Shown one piece after another: positions 54,061 to 63,080 of a stretch of DNA of 64,000 bases. Each line of letters begins with the position of its first letter. Positions within the stretch are counted from its first letter, which is position 1. The DNA comes from Mycobacteriales bacterium. GTDB lineage: Bacteria; Actinomycetota; Actinomycetes; Mycobacteriales; Mycobacteriaceae. Made by a program: the position numbers and the translations under genes. The stretch is taken from the NCBI GenBank assembly GCA_012842085.1, contig DUTM01000008.1, positions 1 through 64,000 on the forward strand, read 5' to 3'. Below the pieces are notes generated by a model. That model ran no database searches, was not told the DNA's origin, and saw only the letters and a list, made by a program, of their open reading frames with translations.

Positions 54061-55521
54061 ATGTCCAAGAAATCTTTGCGCGTTTTCGCGACCCGCACCG
54101 CCAGCATCGCCGCTGCCGGCAGCCTTCTCGTGGGACTCACCGCCGCCCTTCCCAACGCTGCGGCCACCACCCTGGAAGGCTACGAAACCATTCGGGTCAC
54201 CCAGAAATCCGGCGACAATAAAGACATCGCCGTCGAGAACCTAACCACCCCGCGAAGCCAATACACCAAAAAACCGGTGCTGTTGAATAACGACGCCGAC
54301 GACCTGGTGGTACTCGCGGGCAAGAACACTAAGCCGGCCGACCAGAAGAAGGCTCGCTCCATCCCGGGATACAACCCCTGGCAGCACCTTGCCCCCGAAG
54401 GTGACGGACCGGACTTCGAGGACGTCGATTACGCCAACGGCTACTCCGCGGAGAAACTTTTCACCCTCTACCGTTCTGACGTTCCCGAAGGTATCAGCTT
54501 CGTGAACGCCATCTCCGGCTACGATGCGGCCATCAACAATAAGGCCATCTACAAACAAAATCTGGAAACCACCATTGCTATCAACAACAACGCCAGCAAG
54601 GTGCAGATCCAGCGTGCGGTGCAGGACTCCAATGAGGAGAACATCTCCACCATGTCCGACGCCATGGGCGGCAAGATGGGCAAGATTTTCCGCGACCTCT
54701 ACAACGAGGGCAAACTGCCCAAGTTGCAGCAGCTGATCGGCGGTAGCTTCTCCCGTGCCTTCCACTTCATGAACGCCACCGGGTTGGAGAAAGTCACCTA
54801 CCGCAACCCGCGTCCGTTCGCTGTCGCCCAGGACCGCATCAAGTACTACTACGAGGATGTGGATGACGCGATTGAGGACGAAGGCTACCGCGCTCTCTTC
54901 TGGTCCTACCCCTCGGGCCACACCAACCGCGCCTACATTAAGGGCATCATTCTGGCCACCATGCTGCCGGAGATTGCACCCCAGCTGATGGCACGCGCCT
55001 CCGAGGTTGGCTACAACCGCATCGTCATGGGTGTGCACTACCCGCTGGACGTTATTGCCGGACGCATCACCGGTACTGCCTCCATGACACAGCACTGGAA
55101 TGACGAACGCTTCCGTCCACTCTTCTACGAAGCCATGCGGGAACTGCGCGGCTCCCTCGAAAAGCAGTGTGGAACCACTATCGCCAAGTGCACCAAGCAG
55201 GGTCTGCAGTGGCTGGACACGAAGGAATCTGTTCGCGTCTACACCGAGCGTATGACCTATGGCTTCCCCAAGATCGGCAAGACTGGCGTGAAGTTCACTG
55301 TTCCCACCTACGCCGAGCAACTGCTGCGCACCATCTTCCCGAAGCTCACCCAGCAGCAGCGCCGGATGGTGCTGGAGGCCACCGCTATGGAGTCCGGCTA
55401 CCCGCTGGATATTAGCGGCCCCGATGGTGGTTGGCAGCGCGTCAACTTCGCTAAAGCTTTCGCCGCCAAGGTGACGGTGCAACGCGACGGTTCGCTTATC
55501 ATCAACTACCCCAAGGTGTAG
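54061..55521 (+). CDS. Secreted PAP2-family acid phosphatase (class A nonspecific type)
   Basis: The 486-residue protein has a signal peptide (ASIAAAGSLLVGLTAALP, cleavage near residue 35). The PAP2 signature is present: VTYRNPRPFAVAQDRIKYYY (Lys/Arg-Pro part), WSYPSGHTNRAYIKG (His near 285) and ASEVGYNRIVMGVHYPLDVI with the nucleophilic His near 324. Residues 380-486 form an additional C-terminal region without known motifs, longer than typical class A enzymes. It probably releases phosphate from organic esters outside the cell. The gene sits alone between two terminators. Confidence 0.82.
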   Translation: MSKKSLRVFATRTASIAAAGSLLVGLTAALPNAAATTLEGYETIRVTQKSGDNKDIAVENLTTPRSQYTKKPVLLNNDADDLVVLAGKNTKPADQKKARSIPGYNPWQHLAPEGDGPDFEDVDYANGYSAEKLFTLYRSDVPEGISFVNAISGYDAAINNKAIYKQNLETTIAINNNASKVQIQRAVQDSNEENISTMSDAMGGKMGKIFRDLYNEGKLPKLQQLIGGSFSRAFHFMNATGLEKVTYRNPRPFAVAQDRIKYYYEDVDDAIEDEGYRALFWSYPSGHTNRAYIKGIILATMLPEIAPQLMARASEVGYNRIVMGVHYPLDVIAGRITGTASMTQHWNDERFRPLFYEAMRELRGSLEKQCGTTIAKCTKQGLQWLDTKESVRVYTERMTYGFPKIGKTGVKFTVPTYAEQLLRTIFPKLTQQQRRMVLEATAMESGYPLDISGPDGGWQRVNFAKAFAAKVTVQRDGSLIINYPKV

Positions 55522-55556
55522 CTGCCCGGTGTAGCTGCACGCTCACATAACGACAA

Positions 55557-55600
55557 AAGATCGCCCGCCTCGGACTCAGTCCAGGGCGGGCGATCTTCTT
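55557..55600. terminator. Bidirectional intrinsic terminator between convergent genes
   Basis: AAGATCGCCCGCC pairs with GGCGGGCGATCTT with a slightly imperfect inner part (TCGGACTCAGTCCAG). T-rich sequence follows on the plus strand and TTTTGTCG on the minus strand. It separates the phosphatase from the lipase. Confidence 0.85.
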
Positions 55601-55647
55601 ATGAGCGATCTAGTTATGCAATGCCTTGTTCAAGCATGTTGCTGTGT

Positions 55648-56913
55648 TTAGCACATGTTGTTCGGTGCGGGCACTCCGTCCAGACGGGAGAAGATCCAGG
55701 CGAGAGCGAACGGTAGGCCGACACCGAAGTTCGACAGGTGGTCGGGGCCTTTGGTGTCGAGGTAGACGGCACGCAGACCGGGGCGTGCTTTACACCAGTT
55801 GCGGACGACCTTTTGAACCTGCTTGTGCGGAACAAAGACATCCTTATTGGTGGCCCACACGTAGACCGGCACCTTGGGGGCGCGCTTGTAGTTGATGAGG
55901 CTATTTTCGCGCAGCACCTTCATGGCTTCGCGCTCCTTGCGGATCTGCACGTTGTTCATGGTGGTGGTGGCGGATTCGTTCGCCCACTGGTCCAGGATGC
56001 GGGTAATGCAAGCGTTCCGGTTGCGGTTCGCCAGTTTCTTACCCTTCTTGGACAGTCGGGGGGTGACGTTCATGCGGTTGGGGTACTCGCGTTCGAGACC
56101 CAGCATGGATGCCATCACAATGCCGAACGCGGGGTTGCGGGCGTTTCCGAGAGTCTGACCCATCCACTCCATGTCAACTGGAGAACCACCCATGACGGCA
56201 CCGACCAGGTTCAACTCTGGTGCATAAGCGGGCTGCATAGCGGCAGCAAAGCCAGAGACCATAGCGCCGCCGGAGTAGCCGGCAATCAGCATGCGGGAGT
56301 CGCGCACCATAGCTTCTTTAATCTGGCGGGCGGCGCGCATGGCATCCAAAGTGATGTGGGCGCCCAGGCGGTTGGCGGTGTAGGCGCCTTTGAGCCCTAG
56401 GTGGTCCGGCAGAATGGTGGTGACACCACGTGCGGCCATCACGGCGGCCACCGACATATAGATGGGGCTGCGGCCGCTCAACTCGTCGGCATATCCGGCA
56501 CCGTCAGGAAAGTGGGTGATGGTTTTTTGGATGGCCTCGAAGCCGAAGGAGGGCTGGCACTTTACGCCCAAAGAGTTGATGAAGTCGGCATAAACAAAAA
56601 CGTGGCCATTCGGCAACGCCGAGAATGGGCGCACGATAGCACTACTGGCCAGGATGGGTTTTCCGAAAGTGTTGGTGGATCGGAAAATATACTGCATGGC
56701 CAGGGTGCCCGGAATGGGGGAGGGCACGAAGCGGGTGCCGAGCAGTTGTCCGTTCCGAGCCTTATTAAGACGCGATTGGCTGACTTTGAAGAAGGATCCA
56801 AGCGGCGTGCGGTCATAGGTAGGAGCAGCTGATGCTTCTGGGGCGAAAACCAATCCCGATGCTACTGCAACCGTTGTGACCAGCGTCAGCATTTTCTTTT
56901 TGAAGCTTTTCAT
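55648..56913 (-). CDS. Secreted lipase (secretory lipase LIP family)
   Basis: From ATG 56913 the product is 421 residues with a signal peptide (MLTLVTTVAVASGLVFAP, cleavage after SAA). It contains QYIFRSTNTFGKPILASSAI, TILPDHLGLKGAYTANRLGA, the elbow LIAGYSGGAMVSGFAAAMQP with Ser near residue 214, and the C-terminal VYVWATNKDVFVPHKQVQKV and KGPDHLSNFGVGLPFALAWI with the likely Asp and His. This is the PF03583-type secretory lipase pattern known from Candida and many mycolata. Codons before 56913 are open but not signal-like. Expected to act on host or environmental lipids. Confidence 0.83.
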   Translation of the reverse strand: MKSFKKKMLTLVTTVAVASGLVFAPEASAAPTYDRTPLGSFFKVSQSRLNKARNGQLLGTRFVPSPIPGTLAMQYIFRSTNTFGKPILASSAIVRPFSALPNGHVFVYADFINSLGVKCQPSFGFEAIQKTITHFPDGAGYADELSGRSPIYMSVAAVMAARGVTTILPDHLGLKGAYTANRLGAHITLDAMRAARQIKEAMVRDSRMLIAGYSGGAMVSGFAAAMQPAYAPELNLVGAVMGGSPVDMEWMGQTLGNARNPAFGIVMASMLGLEREYPNRMNVTPRLSKKGKKLANRNRNACITRILDQWANESATTTMNNVQIRKEREAMKVLRENSLINYKRAPKVPVYVWATNKDVFVPHKQVQKVVRNWCKARPGLRAVYLDTKGPDHLSNFGVGLPFALAWIFSRLDGVPAPNNMC

Positions 56914-57192
56914 AAGACACCGTTCTGTCGTACAGGGGAGCATTCACTGTGAGCGAACTGTAGTGATAGTGATCTATCCTATGGACATTTTTTGGAAATC
57001 GCTACCTTGCTCTGTGCTGGTAGACGCCTGTGAAGAAGAATAAGCAAAGCAAACCTGTGCTTGTACACAACTTTGTAACGAAGTTGCCGTCCAAAACCAT
57101 AAAATAAATGGAAGGTTTTATATCTACTTTTTCACTGCTTTCCTCGTCACACGCTGGACGGTAGTGATGGCATGTGGCTGCGAAGGATAATC

Positions 57193-59100
57193 ATGGCTAA
57201 CTATTTCGACACAGATAAAGTCTTTGGCGAAGAATACGATTTTTCAGAACTGAGCACTTTCCCAGAAATGGCGCAACGCCGCTACCAGGAAATCATGGAC
57301 GGGGCGAAACCGGACTACCCGGTTTTCCGCTTCTTTGATTACCTCAACGCTCCGGAATCAACTGGAGAAACCCTCAACTGGAAGCAATTCTGGACCCGCG
57401 CCACCGCCGTCAGCGCCCAAATTCAAGCCGTCACCGAGCCGGGCGACCGCGTCGTGGTGATGACGAAGCAGGGCCTGGAATACGTTGTGGCTTTCTGGGG
57501 CATCCTGCTCTCTGGCCGCATTGGCATTCCGGCCTTCAGCCCCACCGAGCCCGCCCACGCCGGCTACCTGGAAGCCATCCTCCTCGACGCACAACCGACC
57601 CTCATCCTCACCAGTGTGAAAACCGCCGGTGCCGTACGGGACTTCCTGAAGAGCCAAGACATTAAGAACCCGCCGCGCGTCGTCGTGGTGGAAGGTGTGG
57701 AGGACGCCCTCTCCGAGAAATGGGTCGCCCCGGATGTGAAACCCAAGGATATTGCCTACCTGCAGTACTCTTCTGGCTCCACCCGTCGCCCCACCGCCTC
57801 CTGCATTACCCACCAGGGGGCGTTGACGGCAGCGGCACAAGTGCTGCGGGTATTGGTCACCGAGTCGCGCCACCGGGGTGTGCAGTGGATTCCGATTTTC
57901 CATGCCCTGTCCATTATTTACATCTACGGCTGTGCTGTGGCGGACATTCAGTTGGACATGATGGAGCCGGCTGCCATGCTGCAGAAACCCTCCCGCTGGA
58001 TTAAGCTCCTCCAGTCCGAAAACGGCGAGCAGGTGTTTTCTTCCGGACCAGACTTCGCCTACGGCCTCGCCGCCGCCCAGTTCACTCCGGAAGAGTACGA
58101 AGGGCTGGATCTTTCCCGGCTCATGGCACTCGGTAACGCCTCCGAAACCGTCACCCGCGATAGCGTCTTGGCGTTCCAGAAAGTATTCGCCCCCTACGGC
58201 CTCCGCAAGGGAGTCATGCTTCCCGCCTACGGCATGTCGGAAGCCACCCTGGGTTTCACGGTTCCGCGCCGGGGTGACGAAGCTCCACTCGTCTACGTGG
58301 ACGGAAAAGAACTGGCAGCAGGCCGCTTTGTGGAACTTCCCGAGGAGGAGAAGGACACCGGTCTCCCCCAGATTGGTGTCGGGTACCCCATGGAGGATGC
58401 CTGGGTCACCATTGTGAAAGCAGAGTTTGACGAGAACGAAGAGTTCACCGGCCGCGGTCGCGAAATTGAGGACGGCGAAATCGGCGAAATTTGGGGAACC
58501 TCCATCACCCTTGCCGACGGCTATTGGGGTCTGGAGGAAGAATCCAAGGAAGTTTTCGAAAACGAGATTGTCGAATTTCTCCCCGACGACAAGACCCACG
58601 CCATTATTGATGGCAAACGTGTGCCAGCAGAGTTCAAGTGGCTGCGCACCGGCGACTGCGGAACTTTCCACAAAGGGCACCTGTTTGTGACGGGTCGTGT
58701 GAAGGACCTCATTATTGTGGATGGCCGCAACCACGTCGCCACCGACATTGAGGCCACCACGGATGCTGCCGCCGAAGGCACCCTAAATATTAAAGGTATG
58801 GCGGCTTTCGCAGCGTCGGCCGCTGATGTGCCGGAATCCGCGACGGAGCGAACCGGGCATGGTATTGACCGGGAAAGCACCACCGAGCAGCTCATTGTTT
58901 TGGCGGAGGAGAATCCGGAGAACCCACCCCAGGATAAGGAAGCCCTGTTGCAGCAGGTGCGGACCCTTATCGCGCGCCGTCACGGCCTGCAGCTCACAGA
59001 CTTTCTGGTGCTGCCCGCCAACACTTTGCCGCGTACGCCGACCGGAAAAGTGAAGCGACTCGCGGCTGGTGAGGCCTACACCGCCGGCGAATACGATTAG
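57193..59100 (+). CDS. Fatty-acyl-AMP ligase-like protein, FadD32-related (copy 1)
   Basis: FAALs activate fatty acids as acyl-AMP for transfer to carrier proteins; FadD32 does this for mycolic acid synthesis. The 635-residue protein (from ATG 57193, with GAAGGA upstream) follows the FadD32 layout: DRVVVMTKQGLEYVVAFWGI, EPAHAGYLEAILLDAQP, LQYSSGSTRRPTASCITH, YGMSEATLGFTVP, VKDLIIVDGRNH and LPRTPTGKVKRL with the A10 Lys. Two core positions differ from typical FAALs: the HDMG motif reads HALS in VQWIPIFHALSIIYIYG, and the expected NHYPQD reads NHVATD. No PKS or acyl carrier gene adjoins it. A close paralogue lies 262 bases downstream. Confidence 0.8.
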   Translation: MANYFDTDKVFGEEYDFSELSTFPEMAQRRYQEIMDGAKPDYPVFRFFDYLNAPESTGETLNWKQFWTRATAVSAQIQAVTEPGDRVVVMTKQGLEYVVAFWGILLSGRIGIPAFSPTEPAHAGYLEAILLDAQPTLILTSVKTAGAVRDFLKSQDIKNPPRVVVVEGVEDALSEKWVAPDVKPKDIAYLQYSSGSTRRPTASCITHQGALTAAAQVLRVLVTESRHRGVQWIPIFHALSIIYIYGCAVADIQLDMMEPAAMLQKPSRWIKLLQSENGEQVFSSGPDFAYGLAAAQFTPEEYEGLDLSRLMALGNASETVTRDSVLAFQKVFAPYGLRKGVMLPAYGMSEATLGFTVPRRGDEAPLVYVDGKELAAGRFVELPEEEKDTGLPQIGVGYPMEDAWVTIVKAEFDENEEFTGRGREIEDGEIGEIWGTSITLADGYWGLEEESKEVFENEIVEFLPDDKTHAIIDGKRVPAEFKWLRTGDCGTFHKGHLFVTGRVKDLIIVDGRNHVATDIEATTDAAAEGTLNIKGMAAFAASAADVPESATERTGHGIDRESTTEQLIVLAEENPENPPQDKEALLQQVRTLIARRHGLQLTDFLVLPANTLPRTPTGKVKRLAAGEAYTAGEYD

Positions 59101-59127
59101 ATCCGTTAACTGAGTCTTTTAATAGCT

Positions 59128-59169
59128 ACAAATCGCAGTTTTGACCGCGCTGTTGAAACTGCGATTTGT
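59128..59169. repeat. Perfect 14-bp inverted repeat between the two FAAL-like genes
   Basis: ACAAATCGCAGTTT (59128-59141) and AAACTGCGATTTGT (59156-59169) flank a 14-base loop, 27 bases after the stop of copy 1. The hairpin would be stable but has no T-run, so it may be a weak terminator, an RNA-stabilising end, or an operator. A second smaller inverted repeat (GTAAAAA...TTTTTAC, 59219-59240) lies further on, in the probable promoter region of copy 2. Confidence 0.5.
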
Positions 59170-59362
59170 GCTGTTGACGGCATTTTGGGAGAGTTAGCCA
59201 AAGGAACACTACGAAATTGTAAAAAATGTAACGTTTTTACTTGTTGCATGTATATGAGTAGTGAATAGACTTAAGCAAGTTTCATCGATGCTGTGGGGTC
59301 CTCTCGCCACGGCATTTTCTATGAGGACTCCCGTCTTCGCCCCTTTCGAATGAAGGACAGAT

Positions 59363-61270
59363 ATGACAGACTACTTTGACATCGACAAGGTATTTGGCCC
59401 CGAATACGATTTTTCTGAGCTCACCACCTTCCCCGAAATTGGCCTCCGTCGCTACCAAGAGATTGCTGACGGCGCCAAGGAAGACTGGACCGTCTTCCGC
59501 TTCTTCGACTACCTGAATGACCCCGAAGCTGAGGGTGAAATTCTTAACTGGGAGAAGTTCTGGACTCGCTCCACTGCCGTTGCCGCTCAGCTGCAGACCA
59601 TGATCGAAAAGGGCGATCGCGTCGTTGCTATGCTGCCGCAGAGCCTCGAGTACGTCGTTGGCTTCTGGGGCATCCTCCTTTCCGGTGGTATCGCCATCCC
59701 GGCCTTCATCCCCACCGAGCCCGCCCACGCCGGCTACCTGGAAGCCATCCTGCTGGACGCCCAGCCGAAGGTCATCCTCACCAGTGTGAAAACCGCCGGT
59801 GCCGTCCGCAACTTCCTGAAGGAACAAGACATTAAGAACCCGCCGCGCGTCGTCGTGGTGGAAGGTATCGAGGACGCCCTCTCCAAGGATTGGGTCCAGC
59901 CGGACGTTGAGCCCAACGATATTGCCTACCTGCAGTACTCCTCTGGCTCCACCCGTCGCCCCACCGCCTCCTGCATTTCGCACCGCGCCGCACTCACCGC
60001 CACCGCCCAGATTCTGCGTGCACTGGTCAACACCCCCAAGCACCGCGGTGTGCAGTGGATTCCGATCTTCCACGCGCTTTCCCTCATCTACATTTTCGGT
60101 TGCGCCGTGGCCGACATTCAGCTCGACATGATGGAGCCGGCCGCCATGCTGCAGAAGCCGAGCCGCTGGATCAACCTTCTCCCGTCCCAAAACGGCGAGA
60201 TCGTGTTCTCCTCCGCCCCGGACTTCGCCTACGGCCTTGCCGCCGCCCACGCCCAGCCAGAAGAGGGCTCCGACCTGGATCTCACCAAGGTGATGGCGCT
60301 GGCTAACGGCTCCGAGGCTGTCTCCACCGACAGTGTCAATGCTTTCAAGGCCGTCTTCACCCCGTACGGTTTGCAAAACGGCGTCATCCGCCCCGCCTAC
60401 GGCATGTCCGAAGCCACCCTGGGTCTCACCTGCCCCCGCGTTGGGGAAGAAGCTCCCATGGTGTCCGTCGACGGTAAGGCTCTTGCCGAAGGCCGCTTCG
60501 AGATTCTGCCGGCCGACAAGTTTGATGAAGGCCTCCCCCAGATGGGTCTCGGCCGTCCGCTGGAGGACTGCTGGGTTGTTATCGTGAAGGCTGAATTCGA
60601 CGAGAACGAAGAGTTCACCGGTAAAGCCCGCGAGATCGAAGATGGCCAGATCGGTGAAATCTGGGCCACCTCCGCCACCCTCGCCAACGGCTACTGGGGA
60701 CTGGAGAAGGAAACCGAAGAAACCTTCGGCAATGACATCAGCGAATTCCTTCCCGACGACAAGACCCACGCCATTGTGGACGGCAAGCGCTTCCCGGAGG
60801 GTGCCAAGTGGCTCCGCACCGGTGACTGCGGTACCTTCCACGACGGCTACGTCTTCGTCACCGGCCGTGTGAAGGACCTCATTATTGTGGACGGCCGCAA
60901 CCACGTCGCCACCGACATTGAGGCCACCACAACCACTGCTGCCGCTGGCCGCCTCGCCCCGAAGGGCATGGCTGCCTTCGCTGTCTCCGCCGCCAACGTT
61001 CTGGACTCCGCTTCCGAGCGCACCGGCCGTGGCATTGACCGCGACACCAACACCGAGCAGCTGGTCATTCTGGCTGAAGAAGTTGCCGACAATCCGATCG
61101 AGGACAAGGCTGCGCTCCTGGACGAGATTCGCTCCCTGATTGCTCGCCGGCACGGACTGCAGGTTGCGGACTTTATGGTTCTTCCTGAGAAGACCCTGCC
61201 CCGCACCCCCAACGGCAAGGTTAAGCGTCTAGCTGCTAGCGAATCCTACATTAAGGGTGAATACAACTAG
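59363..61270 (+). CDS. Fatty-acyl-AMP ligase-like protein, FadD32-related (copy 2)
   Basis: The 635-residue protein is very similar to copy 1 along its whole length, with long stretches nearly identical even at the DNA level (for example around 59707-59850 versus 57541-57690), which indicates duplication with possible gene conversion. It shares the same altered motifs: SSGSTRRPTASCISH, IFHALSLIYIFG and NHVATDIEATT, and keeps YGMSEATLGL and LPRTPNGKVKRL. ATG 59363 follows GAAGGACAG. The 261-base gap with its own promoter-like region suggests separate expression from copy 1. The substrate may be a fatty acid for wall lipids or for the NRPS cluster; neither is shown. Confidence 0.8.
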   Translation: MTDYFDIDKVFGPEYDFSELTTFPEIGLRRYQEIADGAKEDWTVFRFFDYLNDPEAEGEILNWEKFWTRSTAVAAQLQTMIEKGDRVVAMLPQSLEYVVGFWGILLSGGIAIPAFIPTEPAHAGYLEAILLDAQPKVILTSVKTAGAVRNFLKEQDIKNPPRVVVVEGIEDALSKDWVQPDVEPNDIAYLQYSSGSTRRPTASCISHRAALTATAQILRALVNTPKHRGVQWIPIFHALSLIYIFGCAVADIQLDMMEPAAMLQKPSRWINLLPSQNGEIVFSSAPDFAYGLAAAHAQPEEGSDLDLTKVMALANGSEAVSTDSVNAFKAVFTPYGLQNGVIRPAYGMSEATLGLTCPRVGEEAPMVSVDGKALAEGRFEILPADKFDEGLPQMGLGRPLEDCWVVIVKAEFDENEEFTGKAREIEDGQIGEIWATSATLANGYWGLEKETEETFGNDISEFLPDDKTHAIVDGKRFPEGAKWLRTGDCGTFHDGYVFVTGRVKDLIIVDGRNHVATDIEATTTTAAAGRLAPKGMAAFAVSAANVLDSASERTGRGIDRDTNTEQLVILAEEVADNPIEDKAALLDEIRSLIARRHGLQVADFMVLPEKTLPRTPNGKVKRLAASESYIKGEYN

Positions 61271-61286
61271 CTAGTATGGATGATCG

Positions 61287-61375
61287 CTCCCTTTAAGCGT
61301 GGGTTTATTGGCTTTTGCTGACGCTTAAAGGAGAAGGGCCGCCCCGCAGGCTTACGGCGGGGCGGCCCTTAATAT
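61287..61375 (+). terminator. Two successive hairpins after the second FAAL gene
   Basis: First, CCTTTAAGCGT (about 61290-61300) pairs with ACGCTTAAAGG (61321-61331, near-perfect) across a 20-base loop. Then AAGGGCCGCCCCGC pairs with the GCGGGGCGGCCCTT arm (61334-61370) with AGGCTTAC between, followed by AATATTTG. The second hairpin is a strong rho-independent terminator. Confidence 0.75.
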
Positions 61376-61412
61376 TTGCAGTATCCAGATTGCACCGCTA
61401 CTCAGCGCATAA

Positions 61413-61452
61413 AGTAATCCCCGCATGGTTCCTCAACCACGCGGGGATTACT
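61413..61452. terminator. Intrinsic terminator downstream of glpK
   Basis: AGTAATCCCCGC pairs perfectly with GCGGGGATTACT, and the stem extends with TGGTT/AACCA around a CCTC loop. On the minus strand it is followed by TTATGCGC. It sits 42 bases beyond the glpK stop and terminates glpFK transcription. Confidence 0.75.
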
Positions 61453-61494
61453 CACATATGAAGTTATGTGTGGGGCTGGCGGAAGGGCTCCTAA

Positions 61495-63024
61495 CTAGTC
61501 GGTTTCTTCCCAACCGTAGGTGCGTTCCACAGCCTTATTCCATTCGGCGTAGAGGCGGGTGCGGGTCTCTTCATCCATGTCAGGATTCCAGCGCTTGTCC
61601 TCTTGCCAGTTGTCCATCAGGTCGTCGATGCTCTCCCAGAAGCCCACATGCAGGCCGGCCGCATAGGCGGCGCCCAAGGCAGTGGTTTCTGCCACTACCG
61701 GACGGCTCACCGGCACGTCCAGTATGTCAGCCTGGAATTGCATAAGCGGCTCGGACTTCACCATGCCGCCGTCCACCTTGAGGGACTTCAAGGTCACACC
61801 AGAGTCTGCCTCCATGGCGTCCACCAGCTCGCGGGTCTGGTAGGCGGTGGCCTCCAGCACGGAGCGAGCAATGTGGCCACGGTTGGCGTAGCGGGTGAGT
61901 CCCACAATCACGCCACGGGCATCGTCGCGCCAGCGGGGTGCCAAGAGACCAGAGAAGGCGGGGACGAAGTAGACGCCACCATTGTCCTCCACCGTTTCGG
62001 CAAGCTTGTCGCAGGCGGGGGCATTGGGGATCATCTTCAGGTTGTCGCGCAGCCACTGCACCAAGGATCCGCCCATAGCGACGGAGCCTTCCAGTGCGTA
62101 CACCGGCTTGTTGTCACCAATCTGGTAGCAGACGGTGGTGATGAGTCCGTGGTTGGAGAACTTGGGTTCTTCGCCGGTGCTCATCAGCAGGAAGAGGCCG
62201 GTGCCGTAGGTGTTTTTGGCTTGTCCGGGTTCGAAGCAGAGCTGGCCGAAGGTGGCTGCCTGCTGGTCACCGAGCACGCCGGTAATGGGGACGCCAGCCA
62301 GGGAGCCGCGTTCCCGAACCACACCGAAGTCTCCCGAGGAGGGTCGAATCTCGGGCAGCATGGACATCGGAATGCCCATGGCTTCGCACAGTTCTTCGTC
62401 CCACTCCAGAGTATTGATGTCCATCAACAGGGTGCGGGAGGCGTTGGTGACGTCGGTGGCGTGGATGGTGGTGTCGTTCGGGCCGGGCTTGCTGCCGCCG
62501 GTCAACTTCCACAGAATCCAGCTGTCGGGGGTACCGAATAGGAGGTCACCATTTTCGGCCTTCTCCCGGGCACCTTCCACGTTGTCCAGAATCCACTTGA
62601 TCTTGGGGCCAGAAGAGTAGGAGCTCAGCGGCAGACCGGTCTTCTTCTGGAATTTGTAGATTCCGTCGTCGCCCGCCAGTTCACGGCAGATGCCGGCGGT
62701 GCGGGTGTCCTGCCAAACAATGCCGTTGTAGATGGGCTCACCAGTGTTCTTATCCCACACGATGGTGGTTTCACGCTGGTTGGTAATACCTAGGGCGGCT
62801 AGGTCGCTGGGTGCCAGGTCAGCAGAGGCCAGCGCCTCTCCCACAACCATGCGGACACAGTCCCAGATTTCGATGGGGTTGTGCTCTACCCAGCCTTTTT
62901 GCGGGAAGATCTGCTCGAATTCCATCTGTCCGACGGAGACGATCTCACCCTCGCGATCAAAAATGATGCAGCGGGCAGAGGTCGTGCCTTCATCGATAGC
63001 AGCGATGTACTTCTTGTCGGTCAC
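61495..63024 (-). CDS. glpK: Glycerol kinase
   Basis: Phosphorylates glycerol to glycerol-3-phosphate with ATP. The 509-residue FGGY-family enzyme begins [20 protein letters not shown] (phosphate-binding loop; Glu where most homologues have Gln), has [57 protein letters not shown] and [15 protein letters not shown], and the C-terminal [20 protein letters not shown]. Length and motifs are standard. It follows glpF by 56 bases on the same strand, giving a glpF-glpK operon for glycerol capture. The glycerol may derive from the secreted lipases of this organism. Confidence 0.95.
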   Translation of the reverse strand: MTDKKYIAAIDEGTTSARCIIFDREGEIVSVGQMEFEQIFPQKGWVEHNPIEIWDCVRMVVGEALASADLAPSDLAALGITNQRETTIVWDKNTGEPIYNGIVWQDTRTAGICRELAGDDGIYKFQKKTGLPLSSYSSGPKIKWILDNVEGAREKAENGDLLFGTPDSWILWKLTGGSKPGPNDTTIHATDVTNASRTLLMDINTLEWDEELCEAMGIPMSMLPEIRPSSGDFGVVRERGSLAGVPITGVLGDQQAATFGQLCFEPGQAKNTYGTGLFLLMSTGEEPKFSNHGLITTVCYQIGDNKPVYALEGSVAMGGSLVQWLRDNLKMIPNAPACDKLAETVEDNGGVYFVPAFSGLLAPRWRDDARGVIVGLTRYANRGHIARSVLEATAYQTRELVDAMEADSGVTLKSLKVDGGMVKSEPLMQFQADILDVPVSRPVVAETTALGAAYAAGLHVGFWESIDDLMDNWQEDKRWNPDMDEETRTRLYAEWNKAVERTYGWEETD

Positions 63025-63080
63025 GGTTAACTTCTCCTCGAGAGAATTATCTTAAAGGGGATGACGGTGGTCGGTGGGTG

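Noticed and set aside
56965-56978. GATAG/CTATC small inverted repeat before the secreted lipase gene
   Set aside because: Arms of only five bases; too short to separate from chance.
59282-61153. A 623-codon open frame on the minus strand opposite the second FAAL gene
   Set aside because: It is exactly antisense to a clear enzyme gene, its translation is Gly/Val/Asp-rich without domains, and such frames arise from the GC-rich third codon positions.
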